64,000 nucleotides of DNA from Actinomycetes bacterium (GTDB lineage Bacteria; Actinomycetota; Actinomycetes; Propionibacteriales; Propionibacteriaceae). Positions within the stretch are counted from its first letter, which is position 1; the number at the start of each line of letters is the position of its first letter. Made by a program: the position numbers and the translations under genes. Shown piece after piece: positions 24,979 through 34,774 of this stretch. The notes under the pieces are model-generated. The model searched no databases and was not told the origin of the DNA. It was given only the letters and a program-made list of their open reading frames with translations. The stretch covers positions 1 through 64,000 of the forward strand of contig JAEVYS010000092.1 of assembly GCA_023392635.1 (NCBI GenBank), written 5' to 3'.

Positions 24979-26952
24979 GTGATCGGCAGCACCTGGGGCA
25001 GGCGTCGTGCCCTGGCGTTGCTCCTGGCCTGGGCGGCGAGCGTCGTCGGGCTGCTCGTGGTGACCCAGGCCCCGGCCGTCGCCGCGGACGTGCAGTTGGC
25101 CTTCACGATGACCTCGCTGAAGGTCTCCGGCTCGCGGCCCGAAGACACGGTGACCCTGGAGGGCACGGTGACCAACACCGGCACCCTCCCGGCCTACGGC
25201 GTGCAGGTGATCCTGTGGCGCTCCCGGGACGAGATCACCGACCTCGCCACCCTCCGCCGCGCCGCGGCGAGCACCGTCCTCGGCTCACGGCTGTCCATCG
25301 ATGCCGACCACTACGTGGCGATCACCACCTCCGCGGAAGCCTTCGTCCCGGGCGACAGCCGGCAGGTGACGCTCCGGGCGACGATGGGCGAACTCGGCTT
25401 CGACACCCGGGGCGCGGTGTTCGCCTTCGGTGCGGACGTGATCGCCAACGCCGAGTCCGGCGCCGTCGAGTACCCCGCCGTGGGGCAGTTGCGGACCTTC
25501 ATCACCGTCCCGGGGAAGAAGAAGGTGCCGGTCACCTCCATCGTCCTGCTCAGCAACCCGCCGACGAAGCTCGTCGACAACCTGTTCCGCAACGACTCCC
25601 TGGTCTCCGAGCTCACCGGACGGCTGTCCAGCCTGCTGGACGCCGCGTCGCGGCCCGGCATGAGCTGGCTGATCGACCCCGCCCTGCTCGACGAGGTGCG
25701 CGACCTCGCCGACGGCTACCAGGTGCAGACCGGCGACACCACGAAGGCTGGCGGTGGCCAGGACGCCGCCCGGGAGTGGCTGGACCGCTTCGCCCGCCTC
25801 GACACCGGTGCCGGAGGACGCACCCTCTTCGCCGACCCGGACGTGAACGGCGCCCGCGCTGCCGGCGACCAACTGGTGGTGTCCCGGGCCGAGCGCGCCG
25901 CCGCCGGGGTCGGCGAGATCGACGACCTGCCCCTGGTCGTGCTGCCCGCGGGAGGCGTGCTGACGTCCGCGACCTACGCCTTCCTCGCGAACTCCGGAGC
26001 CGATGCGATCATCGCCTCCAACACCGTCGCCGCCGGGGCGCTGCAGGCCGGCGCCACCGGTCGCCCCGACGTGCTCGGCTCCTCCGCCGCCGTCCCCGGC
26101 TCGGCGGAGACCCCGCAGAACCTGCGCCGGCAGTTCGCCCTCGCCACCGCCGCGGTGTCCGGGGTGCGGGGAGAGGTGCGCCTGCTGACCAGCAGGGGCG
26201 ACGTCGAGCAGGACACGGCGGCGATGGACACCTGGCTGGAACGCCGTGACCTCGGCGAGCTCCTCCACAGCGATCCGGGAGTGGGGCGTGTCGGGCTGCT
26301 CCCCGTCAAGCCGGCCGTGCTCGGGGAGCCGCGCTTCGAGAAGGTCCAGCGCCTCGAGAGCGACTTCACGGTGCATGCCGAGCTCGCGCCCGAGTCGGAC
26401 GTGACCACGCAGTCGGACGCCGCGGTGACGCGCGCGGTGGCGTCGGCCTGGGTCGGCGACGCCCAGGGCTTCGACGCCCAACTGGACGGGCTGGCCCGGC
26501 TCGTCGGCCTGCCCCAGGTCGGCCGCTCGATCGACCTCACCGCGAGCCCACGGTTCCTGATGTCGTCACGGACGAACGAGTTCCCGGTCACCATCGCCAA
26601 CAACCTCACCGAGGCGATCCAGGTCAAGGTCGTCGTCGAGACCGACAACTTCCGGCTGAAGATCCCCGACTCCGGGCTGGTCACCGTGGAGTCGGGACAG
26701 AACGTGACCGTCAACATCCGGCCGGAGGCGACCGCGAACGGGCTGGTGACCGCTCGGGCCCACCTCGCGACCAGGAGCGGTCACCGCGTGACGCCCGACA
26801 CGGCGATCACCGTGGAGGTGACCGACCTGGGCGTGGTCGCGTGGATCATCGTGATCACCTCCGGCCTCGTGCTCGTCGGCGCGACGGCCTGGCGGATCCG
26901 GCAGGTCCGACGCCGCCAGGCGTCGACCCAGACCACGGGGACGGACGCATGA
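24979..26952 (+). CDS. DUF6049 family secreted membrane-anchored protein
   Basis: 657 residues. N-terminal signal sequence (RRRALALLLAWAASVVGLLVVTQAPAVAA), a large extracellular part with an Ig-like first domain (about 35-150), a conserved middle (SWLIDPALLDEVRDLADGYQV, probable glycosidase-like barrel) and a C-terminal beta domain (about 525-615), then one membrane helix (VVAWIIVITSGLVLVGATAWRI) and a basic tail. The family always sits before murJ in actinobacteria and is thought to assist envelope assembly, but no activity is known. GTG 24979 has TACGAT 6 bases upstream, a leaderless pattern. Overlaps murJ by 4 bases (ATGA). Confidence 0.85.
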   Translation: MIGSTWGRRRALALLLAWAASVVGLLVVTQAPAVAADVQLAFTMTSLKVSGSRPEDTVTLEGTVTNTGTLPAYGVQVILWRSRDEITDLATLRRAAASTVLGSRLSIDADHYVAITTSAEAFVPGDSRQVTLRATMGELGFDTRGAVFAFGADVIANAESGAVEYPAVGQLRTFITVPGKKKVPVTSIVLLSNPPTKLVDNLFRNDSLVSELTGRLSSLLDAASRPGMSWLIDPALLDEVRDLADGYQVQTGDTTKAGGGQDAAREWLDRFARLDTGAGGRTLFADPDVNGARAAGDQLVVSRAERAAAGVGEIDDLPLVVLPAGGVLTSATYAFLANSGADAIIASNTVAAGALQAGATGRPDVLGSSAAVPGSAETPQNLRRQFALATAAVSGVRGEVRLLTSRGDVEQDTAAMDTWLERRDLGELLHSDPGVGRVGLLPVKPAVLGEPRFEKVQRLESDFTVHAELAPESDVTTQSDAAVTRAVASAWVGDAQGFDAQLDGLARLVGLPQVGRSIDLTASPRFLMSSRTNEFPVTIANNLTEAIQVKVVVETDNFRLKIPDSGLVTVESGQNVTVNIRPEATANGLVTARAHLATRSGHRVTPDTAITVEVTDLGVVAWIIVITSGLVLVGATAWRIRQVRRRQASTQTTGTDA

Positions 26953-29900
26953 CCGAGAGCCACGCCGCCGGCGGTCGACGACTGATCAACGCGACGGCGG
27001 TGATGGCGTCCGGCACCATGGTCTCCCGCATCCTCGGGCTGGTGCGGACGGCGCTGCTCGCCTTCGTCCTCGGTAACGGCACTCTTCAGGCCGAGGCGTT
27101 CAACCTGGCCAACACCGTGCCCACGTCGCTGTACCTGCTGCTGGCCGGGGGCACGCTGAACAACGTCCTCGTGCCGCAGATCGTGCGGGCGGTCACGCAT
27201 GACGAGGACGGCGGCAAGGCGTTCGTCGACCGCATCATCACCGGCTTCCTGATCATCCTCGGCGCACTGACCGTGGTGGTGACCGTCGCCACCCCCTGGG
27301 TGATGACCATCTACTCCGACCCGCTGTGGCGCACCGAGAAGCTGGCCGACCACTGGCAGCAGTTGCTGCTGATGAGCTACCTCTGCCTGCCACAGCTGTT
27401 CTTCTACGGGGTGTTCTTCCTGATCGGGCAGGTGCTCAACGCCCGGGAGAAGTTCGGGCCGATGATGTGGGCGCCGCTGGTCAACAACGTGGTGTCCATC
27501 GGGGTGTTCGGCCTGTACCTCGGCATCTGGGGCAGCCAGCCGGCGCTCACCGGCCAGCCGTTCACCGACGGCCAGGCATGGCTGCTGGCGCTCGGGTCGA
27601 CGATCGGCATCATCGTGCAGACCCTGGTGCTCCTGCCCTTCCTGAAGCGGGCGGGGTTCACCTACCGTCCCCGCTTCGACCTGAAGGGAACCGGCCTCGG
27701 GCCGACGTTCCACGTGGCCAAGTGGATGGTCGGCTACGTCGCGCTCACCTCGCTGGCCCAGATCGTGGTGTCCCGGCTCGCCACCGCCGCCGCACCGAGC
27801 GCCGGCGCGGATGCCGCCGGCGGCGGCTGGACGGTCTACCAGAACGCGTACCTGGTCTGGATCCTCCCGCACTCGCTGCTGACGGTGTCGCTGGCGACGG
27901 CGATGCTGCCGGCCGCTTCCCGCTACGCAGTGGCCGGCAACCGGTCGGGCGTGGCGGCCGAGACCAACCGCGCCCTGCGACTGGCGACCACGCTCATGGT
28001 GCCGGCGAGCGTCGGCCTGGCGGTGCTGGCCGACCCGATCACCCGCCTGATCTACGGCAACGGCAGCGGGGCGCACGACTACGTCTTCATCGCGTGGGCG
28101 CTGATCGGCTTCGCGATCGGCCTGGTGCCGTTCACCATCCAGTACCTCTACCTGCGCGCCTTCTACGCGATGGACAACACGAGGACCCCGTTCCTGCTGC
28201 AGATCTGGATCAGCGGTGCGAACGCGGTACTCGCGGTCGCCCTGGCGCTGCCGTGGTCGGATCCCGGAACGCTGGCCGCGCGGCTGGCGCTGTCCTACTC
28301 GGCGTCCTACTTCATCGGGGCGGCCATCACCCACCGGGTGCTGCATCGCCGGCTCCCCGAGCTGCCCGGGGCCGAGACGCTGCGGCACCTCGCCAGGCTG
28401 CTCGTCGCCGCCGTCCCGGCCGGGGCTCTCGCCTGGGTGATCACCTGGTGGTTCGAGCGCTACCCCAGCATCCTGCTGCGCGTGGTCGGGCTCGCGCTGG
28501 CCGGGATCGTGGCCGTGCTGGCGTTCTTCTTCACCGCCAAGCGGCTGGGAATCCCGGAGACCACCTCCTTGCTGGAACTTCTCCGCAGGCCCAGGGGCGG
28601 ACACGGCGGCCCCGAGGCCGACCCGGCCGCCGACGGCCAGCAACCCGATGCGGAGGACGACCAGCGCGGCGTCCCCCAGGCTCCCGACCCCGACGGGGTG
28701 GGGGTTTTCGTCCCGGTGACCACGCCGCCCGCCCCGGTGTCGGAGGTACTGGACTTCCCCGAGCCTCCGATCGCGGGGACGGCGGAGGCCTCCGCCTCGG
28801 TCGAAGGCCGCGTGCTCGGCGAGCGGTACCGGCTGGCCGAGCGGCTGGCCGAGCGCAACCGGACCCAGACGTGGCGGGCGGACGACCTGGTCCTCGGGCG
28901 GGCCGTCCTGGTGCACCTGCTGGATCCCGAGGACCCGGCGACGCCCGACGTGCTGCGGCTGGCCAGGGAGGCGGCACTGGCCACCGACTCGCGGTTCCTG
29001 CGGGTCCTGGACGTGGTGGACGACCCGGAGGCGCCCGACCAGTTCCTGGTGTACGAGTACGCCGCCGGGCAGACCCTGGAGAAGGTGCTGCGCGGCGGGC
29101 CACTGACCGGAGTGGAGTCGGCCTGGATCGTCCGTGAGGTCGCGGACGCCCTGATCGCCCTGCACGCCCAGCAGCACTACCACCGCCGGATCAGTCCGGC
29201 CACCCTGCTGGTCACCGGCTCGGGCAACATCAAGATGCTCGGCTTCGCCGTGAACGAGGCGGACGGTCCGACGGGCAGCCGGCTCGGCGGGGAGGCCTCC
29301 GACGTCCAGGCGCTCGGCCAGGTGCTGTACGCGTGCCTGGTGGCCCGATGGCCGGGCGGCGACCGGTTCGGGCTGCCCGCTGCCCCGGTCGTCGACGGGC
29401 ACTGGGTGCTCCCCAGCCAGGTACGCACCGGCGTTGCGCCGGCCGTCGACCACGTGGTCGACCGGATCCTGTCCCCGGTTCCCCGCGGCCACGCCAGCCG
29501 CCTGACCACCGCGCAGGACGTGACCACCGAGTTGTCGATGGTGCTCGGGCCCATGGGAGCGGCCCACGACCTGAGGGCACGCCTGCACGCGGGAGCGCAT
29601 CCGGAGTCGGGCGAGGCAGCCCCGTCCCCGGTCTCGAGCGTCGCCCCGCCGGTGCCCACTCCCGCGGCCAGCAGGTTCGGCTCGACCAGCCCGATCGAGC
29701 AGGACGCCAGGCCGCCGGTGATGCACGCCCCCCATGAGGACTGGGACGTCGACGAGCCGGAGGACTCGACGGCACCGTTCGTCGACGAGGCCCTCAACCG
29801 CGGCGAGTCCTACACACCGGTGCCGCCGCCTCCCGGCGTCCCCCGTCCCCCCAGGCCCGAGACGGGGCCGGCCGCGCGCTCCCGGCGGTTCCCCATCGTG

Positions 29901-30458
29901 ATCGCGGCGGTGACGGGCGTGCTGGTCGTGGTGCTGCTGGCCCTCTGGCTCCTCGGCCTCGACAGGCCGGCGCGGGCGGCCGACCCGGGACAGCCGCTCA
30001 AGGTGGCCAAGGCGATCGACTTCGACCCGAAGTCCGACGGCGGTGACGGCGACGAGAACGGGAACACGGCGAGGCTCGCCATCGACGGCAAGGCCTCCAC
30101 GGTGTGGCGCACCGAGAAGTACCGCTCAGCGCCGCTGGGCGGGCTCAAGCCCGGGGTCGGCCTCGTCCTCGACCTGGGCAGCGTGCGGGCGGTGGGCTCG
30201 GTCCAGCTCACGCTGGCCGGACGGCCGCACAGCGTGTCGATCCTGGTGCCGGCGAAGAACGGGGACACAGCGCCGATGCGGGCCGCGTCGCAGTGGAAGC
30301 AGGTCGCGAGCGCGGCGGCCACGGACACCAGCCTGAGCCTCGCACCGGCCGCACCGGCGACCACCCGCTACGTCCTGGTCTACCTCTCCAGCCTGCCGGA
30401 CACCGGCGACGGCTACTTCCGCGGGGGCATCGCCGAGGCCGTGGTCACGGGGCACTGA
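26949..30458 (+). CDS. murJ: Murein lipid II flippase MurJ fused to a pseudokinase and an extracellular domain
   Basis: 1169 residues. Residues 1-545 are a MurJ/MviN flippase with 14-15 membrane helices (TMVSRILGLVRTALLAFVLG at the start). After a linker, a kinase-like domain runs from about 622 to 880. It lacks catalysis: HRD is HRR (745-747), DFG is GFA (765-767), and the VAIK-type lysine is a His (VLVHLL). A Pro-rich spacer leads to a membrane helix at about 981-1002 and a C-terminal F5/8-type discoidin-like domain outside the cell. The mycobacterial homologue (Rv3910) has the same design: its pseudokinase is phosphorylated by PknB and recruits FhaA to stop lipid II export. Same function is inferred here. 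Confidence 0.93.
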   Translation: MTESHAAGGRRLINATAVMASGTMVSRILGLVRTALLAFVLGNGTLQAEAFNLANTVPTSLYLLLAGGTLNNVLVPQIVRAVTHDEDGGKAFVDRIITGFLIILGALTVVVTVATPWVMTIYSDPLWRTEKLADHWQQLLLMSYLCLPQLFFYGVFFLIGQVLNAREKFGPMMWAPLVNNVVSIGVFGLYLGIWGSQPALTGQPFTDGQAWLLALGSTIGIIVQTLVLLPFLKRAGFTYRPRFDLKGTGLGPTFHVAKWMVGYVALTSLAQIVVSRLATAAAPSAGADAAGGGWTVYQNAYLVWILPHSLLTVSLATAMLPAASRYAVAGNRSGVAAETNRALRLATTLMVPASVGLAVLADPITRLIYGNGSGAHDYVFIAWALIGFAIGLVPFTIQYLYLRAFYAMDNTRTPFLLQIWISGANAVLAVALALPWSDPGTLAARLALSYSASYFIGAAITHRVLHRRLPELPGAETLRHLARLLVAAVPAGALAWVITWWFERYPSILLRVVGLALAGIVAVLAFFFTAKRLGIPETTSLLELLRRPRGGHGGPEADPAADGQQPDAEDDQRGVPQAPDPDGVGVFVPVTTPPAPVSEVLDFPEPPIAGTAEASASVEGRVLGERYRLAERLAERNRTQTWRADDLVLGRAVLVHLLDPEDPATPDVLRLAREAALATDSRFLRVLDVVDDPEAPDQFLVYEYAAGQTLEKVLRGGPLTGVESAWIVREVADALIALHAQQHYHRRISPATLLVTGSGNIKMLGFAVNEADGPTGSRLGGEASDVQALGQVLYACLVARWPGGDRFGLPAAPVVDGHWVLPSQVRTGVAPAVDHVVDRILSPVPRGHASRLTTAQDVTTELSMVLGPMGAAHDLRARLHAGAHPESGEAAPSPVSSVAPPVPTPAASRFGSTSPIEQDARPPVMHAPHEDWDVDEPEDSTAPFVDEALNRGESYTPVPPPPGVPRPPRPETGPAARSRRFPIVIAAVTGVLVVVLLALWLLGLDRPARAADPGQPLKVAKAIDFDPKSDGGDGDENGNTARLAIDGKASTVWRTEKYRSAPLGGLKPGVGLVLDLGSVRAVGSVQLTLAGRPHSVSILVPAKNGDTAPMRAASQWKQVASAAATDTSLSLAPAAPATTRYVLVYLSSLPDTGDGYFRGGIAEAVVTGH

Positions 30459-30483
30459 GCCGCCGACCGACGAGACCCGCCCC

Positions 30484-30517
30484 ACGGGACGCCTGCGGCG
30501 GCTCCCCCGCGTCCCGT
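30484..30517 (+). terminator. Hairpin terminator after murJ
   Basis: Arms ACGGGACGC (30484-30492) and GCGTCCCGT (30509-30517) are a perfect 9-bp stem with a 16-base loop, 26 bases after the murJ stop and followed by a T-rich stretch ending in TTTT at 30531-30534. Confidence 0.6.
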
Positions 30518-30558
30518 AGGCTTTGCCTGGTTTTCCTGATCGCGGCTCGGGGGGGTGC

Positions 30559-33039
30559 ATGAGGAAACTGCGACGGGGGGCGCTGCTGTGTGGCCTCGGC
30601 CTGCTCCTTTCCTCTGCGCTGCAGGCCGGTGTCGCCCGCGCCGATGCACCGGCGCCTGTCCCGCCCGCCGCCCCCGCACCGGCAGCCGGGCCCGCGTCCG
30701 TTCCCCGGGACGAGTCGCCCCACGCCGACGGCACGTACCTCGTCCGCTACCGCACCGCCTCGGCCCTCGGCGCGGGTCGCGCGCGCCTCGCCACCGTGAC
30801 GGACGGGTCGAGCCGCGTCCTGGGCAGTTCGCCCACGATGATCGCCCGGCTCAGCCCGGCGGAGGCGGAGGCACTGGCCGACGATCCTGACGTCGCCTAT
30901 GTGCAGAAGGACACGACGGTGCGGGTCGCCGGCACGCAGACCCAGCCGCCCTGGGGACTGGACCGCCTGGACGAGGCCACCTTGCCCCTGGACGGCCGGT
31001 TCACCGCCAACCGCTCCGGGGCGGGCGTCACGGTATACGTCGTCGACACCGGCATCAGCCCCACTGCCGACTTCGGCAACCGGTTGGCGGCGGGCAAGAG
31101 CTTCATCGACGACGGCTTCGGCACCGCAGACTGCTACGGGCACGGCACGCACGTCGCCGGGACGATCGGCGGGACGGTGTACGGCGTCGCCAAGAAGGTC
31201 ACCCTGGTGCCCGTACGCGTGCTCGACTGCGGCGGCACCGGCACCTCCGCCGACACGGTGCGGGGGCTGGACTGGGTGGCGAAGGACCACCGGTCCGGCG
31301 TGCCGGCCGTGGTCAACCTGAGCCTCACCGGTGACCTGAACCGGGCCGAGAACGACATGGTCGCGGCGCTCGTCGCCGAAGGCGTCACCGTCGTGGCCGC
31401 GGCCGGCAACTCCGGAGCCAACGCCTGCTCGGCCTCTCCCGGTGCCGCGCCCGCGGCGATCACCGTGGCTGCCTCGGACGCCGCTGACCAGCGTGCTTCC
31501 TTCTCCGACTACGGCACCTGTGTCGACGTCTACGCCCCGGGGGTCGACGTGGTCTCGGTCTCGGCTGCGGGCGGATCGACCCGGATGTCGGGAACGTCCA
31601 TGGCCACCCCCCACGTGGCCGGCGTCGCAGCCCTCCTGCTCGACGCCCACCCGTCCTGGTCGCCGGCGAAAGTGTCCGGGCGCGTCCTGAAGCTCGCGCT
31701 GCGCGACCAGATCGGCGCGAACCCTTCCGGAACCCCGAACCTGCTGGTGAACATCGCGCCGACCCTCACGTCCGCCTCACCGGCGAAGGGTGGGCAGGGC
31801 GGTGGCGAGGTCATCAGACTCACCGGCGGCCGCTTCCTCGGCGTCACCGCTGTGCTCTTCGACGGGATCCCGGCGAGCGGGGTCAGGGTGGGCACGGACG
31901 CGACGACGCTGACCGCCAGGGCACCCGCGCATGCCCCCGGCGCCGTGACCGTGGTCGTGGTGAGCGAGCTGTCGGCGTCGAACACTGCCGCGTTCACCTA
32001 CCTTCCATCCCCGCTGGTCACCACGGTGTCGCCCGACGCCGGTTCGGTCGCGGGCGGCGACACGGTGACGATCAACGGGAGCCGCTTCACCGATGCGACC
32101 GCAGTGTCGTTCGGGGCGCACCCCGCGGCGAGCTTCACGGTCGTCTCCGACACCGAGATCCGCGCGATCTCACCGACCGGAGGCACCGGGACGGTCGACG
32201 TTCGCGTGGCGAACGCCGCCGGCAACTCATCGTCGGGGCCCGCGGCCCGGTTCACCTACGGCCGTCTGGCCCGGGTCCGCACGCTGTCGCCGTCCGCCGG
32301 GCTCACCATCGGCGGCACCCGGATCACGCTGCGGGGCACCCACTTCTCCTCCGGCATCGCCGTGCTCTTCGGCGGGGTGCCGGGGACGTCGGTGAGCGTG
32401 CGTTCCTCGACCAGGCTACGGGTCACGGTGCCGGCGCACGCTGCCGGCACGGTCGACGTCCGGGCCATCAACCGGTTCGGCATGTCGCTGGCCTCGGCCA
32501 GCTCCCGCTTCACCTTCCGCGAGGCGGCCGCACCCGGGGTGGCCGGGCTCTCCCCGCGCTCCGGCTACGCGGTCGGGGGCACCACCGTGACGATCACCGG
32601 GTCCCGGTTCTACGGGGTGAGGTCGGTGACCTTCGGCAGGACCGCGGCCACGATCGTGTCCACGGCCGCGACGAGGCTGGTGGTGCGGGCACCCGCGCAC
32701 GCGGTCGGGCCCGTCGACGTGCGGGTCGTGGGCGCCTACGGCAGCTCCCCTGCCGGCGCCGTGGGCTTCACCTACCGGACCACCCCCGCGCCGCGAGTGG
32801 CGAAGGTCAGCCCGTCGAGCGGGTCCCGCAAGGGCGGCACGGTGGTGACGCTCACCGGCTCGAACTTCTACGCGGTCTCTGCGGTGACGTTCGGCGGCTC
32901 GGCGGGCACCAGGCTGACGGTGGTGTCGTCGACGAAGCTGAGGGTCACCACGCCCGCCCACACGAAGGGGAGGGTGGACGTCGTGGTCAGCACCGACGCC
33001 GGGCTGGTCTCCTCACCGGCGCACTACACCTTCACCTGA
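30559..33039 (+). CDS. Secreted subtilisin-like serine protease with five IPT/TIG repeats
   Basis: 826 residues. Signal peptide with cleavage probably after ARA near residue 29, an inhibitor-I9-like propeptide (about 45-125) and an S8 catalytic domain (about 140-390) with Asp163 (VVDTGI), His195 (HGTHVAGT), oxyanion Asn in AAGNSG and Ser347 (GTSMATPHVAG). After the protease domain come five tandem IPT/TIG beta-sandwich repeats of about 85 residues each (about 402-826), each opening with a P-x-x-G-x-x-x-GG-T pattern. There is no cell-wall sorting signal, so the repeats may bind the envelope or a substrate. Stand-alone gene between two hairpin terminators. Confidence 0.9.
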   Translation: MRKLRRGALLCGLGLLLSSALQAGVARADAPAPVPPAAPAPAAGPASVPRDESPHADGTYLVRYRTASALGAGRARLATVTDGSSRVLGSSPTMIARLSPAEAEALADDPDVAYVQKDTTVRVAGTQTQPPWGLDRLDEATLPLDGRFTANRSGAGVTVYVVDTGISPTADFGNRLAAGKSFIDDGFGTADCYGHGTHVAGTIGGTVYGVAKKVTLVPVRVLDCGGTGTSADTVRGLDWVAKDHRSGVPAVVNLSLTGDLNRAENDMVAALVAEGVTVVAAAGNSGANACSASPGAAPAAITVAASDAADQRASFSDYGTCVDVYAPGVDVVSVSAAGGSTRMSGTSMATPHVAGVAALLLDAHPSWSPAKVSGRVLKLALRDQIGANPSGTPNLLVNIAPTLTSASPAKGGQGGGEVIRLTGGRFLGVTAVLFDGIPASGVRVGTDATTLTARAPAHAPGAVTVVVVSELSASNTAAFTYLPSPLVTTVSPDAGSVAGGDTVTINGSRFTDATAVSFGAHPAASFTVVSDTEIRAISPTGGTGTVDVRVANAAGNSSSGPAARFTYGRLARVRTLSPSAGLTIGGTRITLRGTHFSSGIAVLFGGVPGTSVSVRSSTRLRVTVPAHAAGTVDVRAINRFGMSLASASSRFTFREAAAPGVAGLSPRSGYAVGGTTVTITGSRFYGVRSVTFGRTAATIVSTAATRLVVRAPAHAVGPVDVRVVGAYGSSPAGAVGFTYRTTPAPRVAKVSPSSGSRKGGTVVTLTGSNFYAVSAVTFGGSAGTRLTVVSSTKLRVTTPAHTKGRVDVVVSTDAGLVSSPAHYTFT

Positions 33040-33059
33040 GCGGGCCTCGCCGGAAGACG

Positions 33060-33094
33060 GCGACGCCGCCGGGAGAACATCCCGGCGGCGTCGC
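33060..33094. terminator. Bidirectional hairpin terminator
   Basis: A perfect 15-bp stem, GCGACGCCGCCGGGA at 33060-33074 and its complement at 33080-33094, loop GAACA, lies between the convergent protease and glpK genes (stops at 33039 and 33112). A short T-containing stretch follows on the plus strand. Confidence 0.75.
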
Positions 33095-33111
33095 TTGCGT
33101 CTAGCTGACGA

Positions 33112-34629
33112 TCACTTCTCCACGTCGGCGTCGACCCAGTCGAAGGTCCGGGTGACGGCCTTCTTCCAGTTGCGGTAGAGGCGGTCGCGCTCGGCCTCGT
33201 CGGCCTTCGGCTCCCACCGCTTGTCCTCTGCCCAGTTGGCGATGACGTCGGCCTCGCCCTCCCAGTAACCGGTCGCGATGCCGGCCGCGTAGGCCGCACC
33301 GAGAGCGGTGGTCTCGGCCACGACCGGACGCACCACCGGCACGCCCAGCTGATCGGCCTGGAACTGCATCAGCAGTTCGTTCTGGGTCATGCCGCCGTCG
33401 ACCTTCAGCTCGGCGAGCTGCACGCCGGAGTCGGCCTCCATGGCGTCCAGCACCTCACGGGTCTGGAAGGCGGTCGCCTCCAGGACGGCGCGGGCGATGT
33501 GGCCACGGTTGACGTACCGGGTGAGGCCGACGATCGCGCCGCGGGCGTCGGACTTCCAGTACGGCGCGAAGAGGCCCGAGAACGCCGGCACGAAGTACGC
33601 GCCACCGTTGTCCTCGACGGACGCGGCGAGCTCCTCGACCTCGGGGGCGGAGGAGAACATCTTCAGGTTGTCGCGCAGCCACTGCACCAGGGCGCCGGTG
33701 ATGGCGATCGAACCCTCGAGCGCGTAGATCGGCTTCCTGTCGCCGATCTTGTAGCACACGGTGGTGAGCAGGCCGTTCTTGGAGGGAACGATCTCCTCGC
33801 CGGTGTTCATGATCATGAAGCAGCCGGTGCCGTAGGTGTTCTTGGCCATGCCGGCCTCGAACGCCGCCTGGCCGAAGGTCGCAGCCTGCTGGTCGCCCAG
33901 GTCGCCCGCGATCGGGATGCCACCGAGGAGGCCCTGCTCGCGGCCGTAGCCGTAGATCTCCGAGGACGACTTGATCTCGGGCAGCATCGACATCGGGATG
34001 CCCATGTCGGCCGCGATCTCGGCGTCCCAGCTCAGGGTGTTGAGGTCCATGAGCATGGTGCGGGAGGCGTTGGTCACGTCGGTCACGTGCACACCGCCGT
34101 CGACACCACCGGTCAGGTTCCAGATGACCCAGGTGTCCATGTTGCCCATGACCAGCTTGCCGGCCTCGGCAGCCTCGCGGGCGCCCTCGACGTTGTCCAG
34201 GACCCACTTGACCTTGGGGCCGGAGAAGTACGTCGCGAGCGGCAGGCCGACGCGGCTCTTGTACTTGTCCTGGTCGCCGCCGCCGAGCTCGTCGACGATC
34301 TGGGCGGTACGGGTGTCCTGCCAGACGATCGCGTTGTAGACCGGCTCGCCGGTCTCCTTGTTCCAGACCAGGGTGGTCTCACGCTGGTTGGTGACACCGA
34401 CGGCCTGGATGTTGTCCTTGTTGAGGCTGGCCTTCGCCAGGGCCTCGGCGACGACCTCGCGCACGTTGTCCCAGACCTCGATCGCGTTGTGCTCGACCCA
34501 GCCTGCCCGCGGGTAGATCTGCTCGTGCTCCTTCTGACCCACCGAGACGATCCGTCCCTCGTGGTTGAAGATGATCGCGCGGGAGCTGGTCGTTCCCTGG
34601 TCAATCGCGAGGATGTACTTGTCTGCCAT
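33112..34629 (-). CDS. glpK: Glycerol kinase
   Basis: 505 residues. FGGY kinase with [20 protein letters not shown], the glycerol-site [10 protein letters not shown] and [30 protein letters not shown], and [19 protein letters not shown], all typical for GlpK. Converts glycerol plus ATP to glycerol 3-phosphate. ATG 34629 has a GGAAGGAA Shine-Dalgarno. Lies 145 bases downstream of glpF on the same strand with two hairpins between, so expression is probably coupled to glpF but separately tuned. Confidence 0.97.
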   Translation of the reverse strand: MADKYILAIDQGTTSSRAIIFNHEGRIVSVGQKEHEQIYPRAGWVEHNAIEVWDNVREVVAEALAKASLNKDNIQAVGVTNQRETTLVWNKETGEPVYNAIVWQDTRTAQIVDELGGGDQDKYKSRVGLPLATYFSGPKVKWVLDNVEGAREAAEAGKLVMGNMDTWVIWNLTGGVDGGVHVTDVTNASRTMLMDLNTLSWDAEIAADMGIPMSMLPEIKSSSEIYGYGREQGLLGGIPIAGDLGDQQAATFGQAAFEAGMAKNTYGTGCFMIMNTGEEIVPSKNGLLTTVCYKIGDRKPIYALEGSIAITGALVQWLRDNLKMFSSAPEVEELAASVEDNGGAYFVPAFSGLFAPYWKSDARGAIVGLTRYVNRGHIARAVLEATAFQTREVLDAMEADSGVQLAELKVDGGMTQNELLMQFQADQLGVPVVRPVVAETTALGAAYAAGIATGYWEGEADVIANWAEDKRWEPKADEAERDRLYRNWKKAVTRTFDWVDADVEK

Positions 34630-34680
34630 GGATAATTCCTTCCACGTCATTGTTGAGGACGATGGTGATGTGTTTTGAAA

Positions 34681-34708
34681 GGGCGGGTCGGCGGCTACCG
34701 GCCCGCCC
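34681..34708 (-). terminator. Hairpin between glpF and glpK
   Basis: GGGCGGG (34681-34687) and CCCGCCC (34702-34708) form a 7-bp stem. On the plus strand it is followed by TGCTTTTT; on the minus strand, the direction of glpF-glpK, it is followed only by TTTC. It would terminate stray plus-strand transcripts better than the glp mRNA, but could act as a weak attenuator for glpK. Confidence 0.4.
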
Positions 34709-34734
34709 TGCTTTTTCGGGGGGCGGGTGGATTA

Positions 34735-34768
34735 CCCGGCCGGGCGGCCCGCAGGTCGCCCGACCGGG
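34735..34768 (-). terminator. Stem-loop directly after glpF
   Basis: CCCGGCCGGGCG (34735-34746) pairs with CGCCCGACCGGG (34757-34768) over 12 positions with one G-U, starting 6 bases after the glpF stop. There is no U tract, so it is more likely a 3'-end stabiliser or partial terminator than a strong stop. Confidence 0.45.
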
Positions 34769-34774
34769 CTGCTA

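Noticed and set aside
26781..29735. A 984-codon minus-strand frame over murJ
   Set aside because: Antisense shadow of a long GC-rich gene; composition is Gly/Arg/Gln/His-rich with no motif.
34681..34717. Rho-independent terminator ending glpF
   Set aside because: The T run lies on the plus strand, so in the direction of glpF-glpK it precedes the hairpin; kept only as a weak hairpin.
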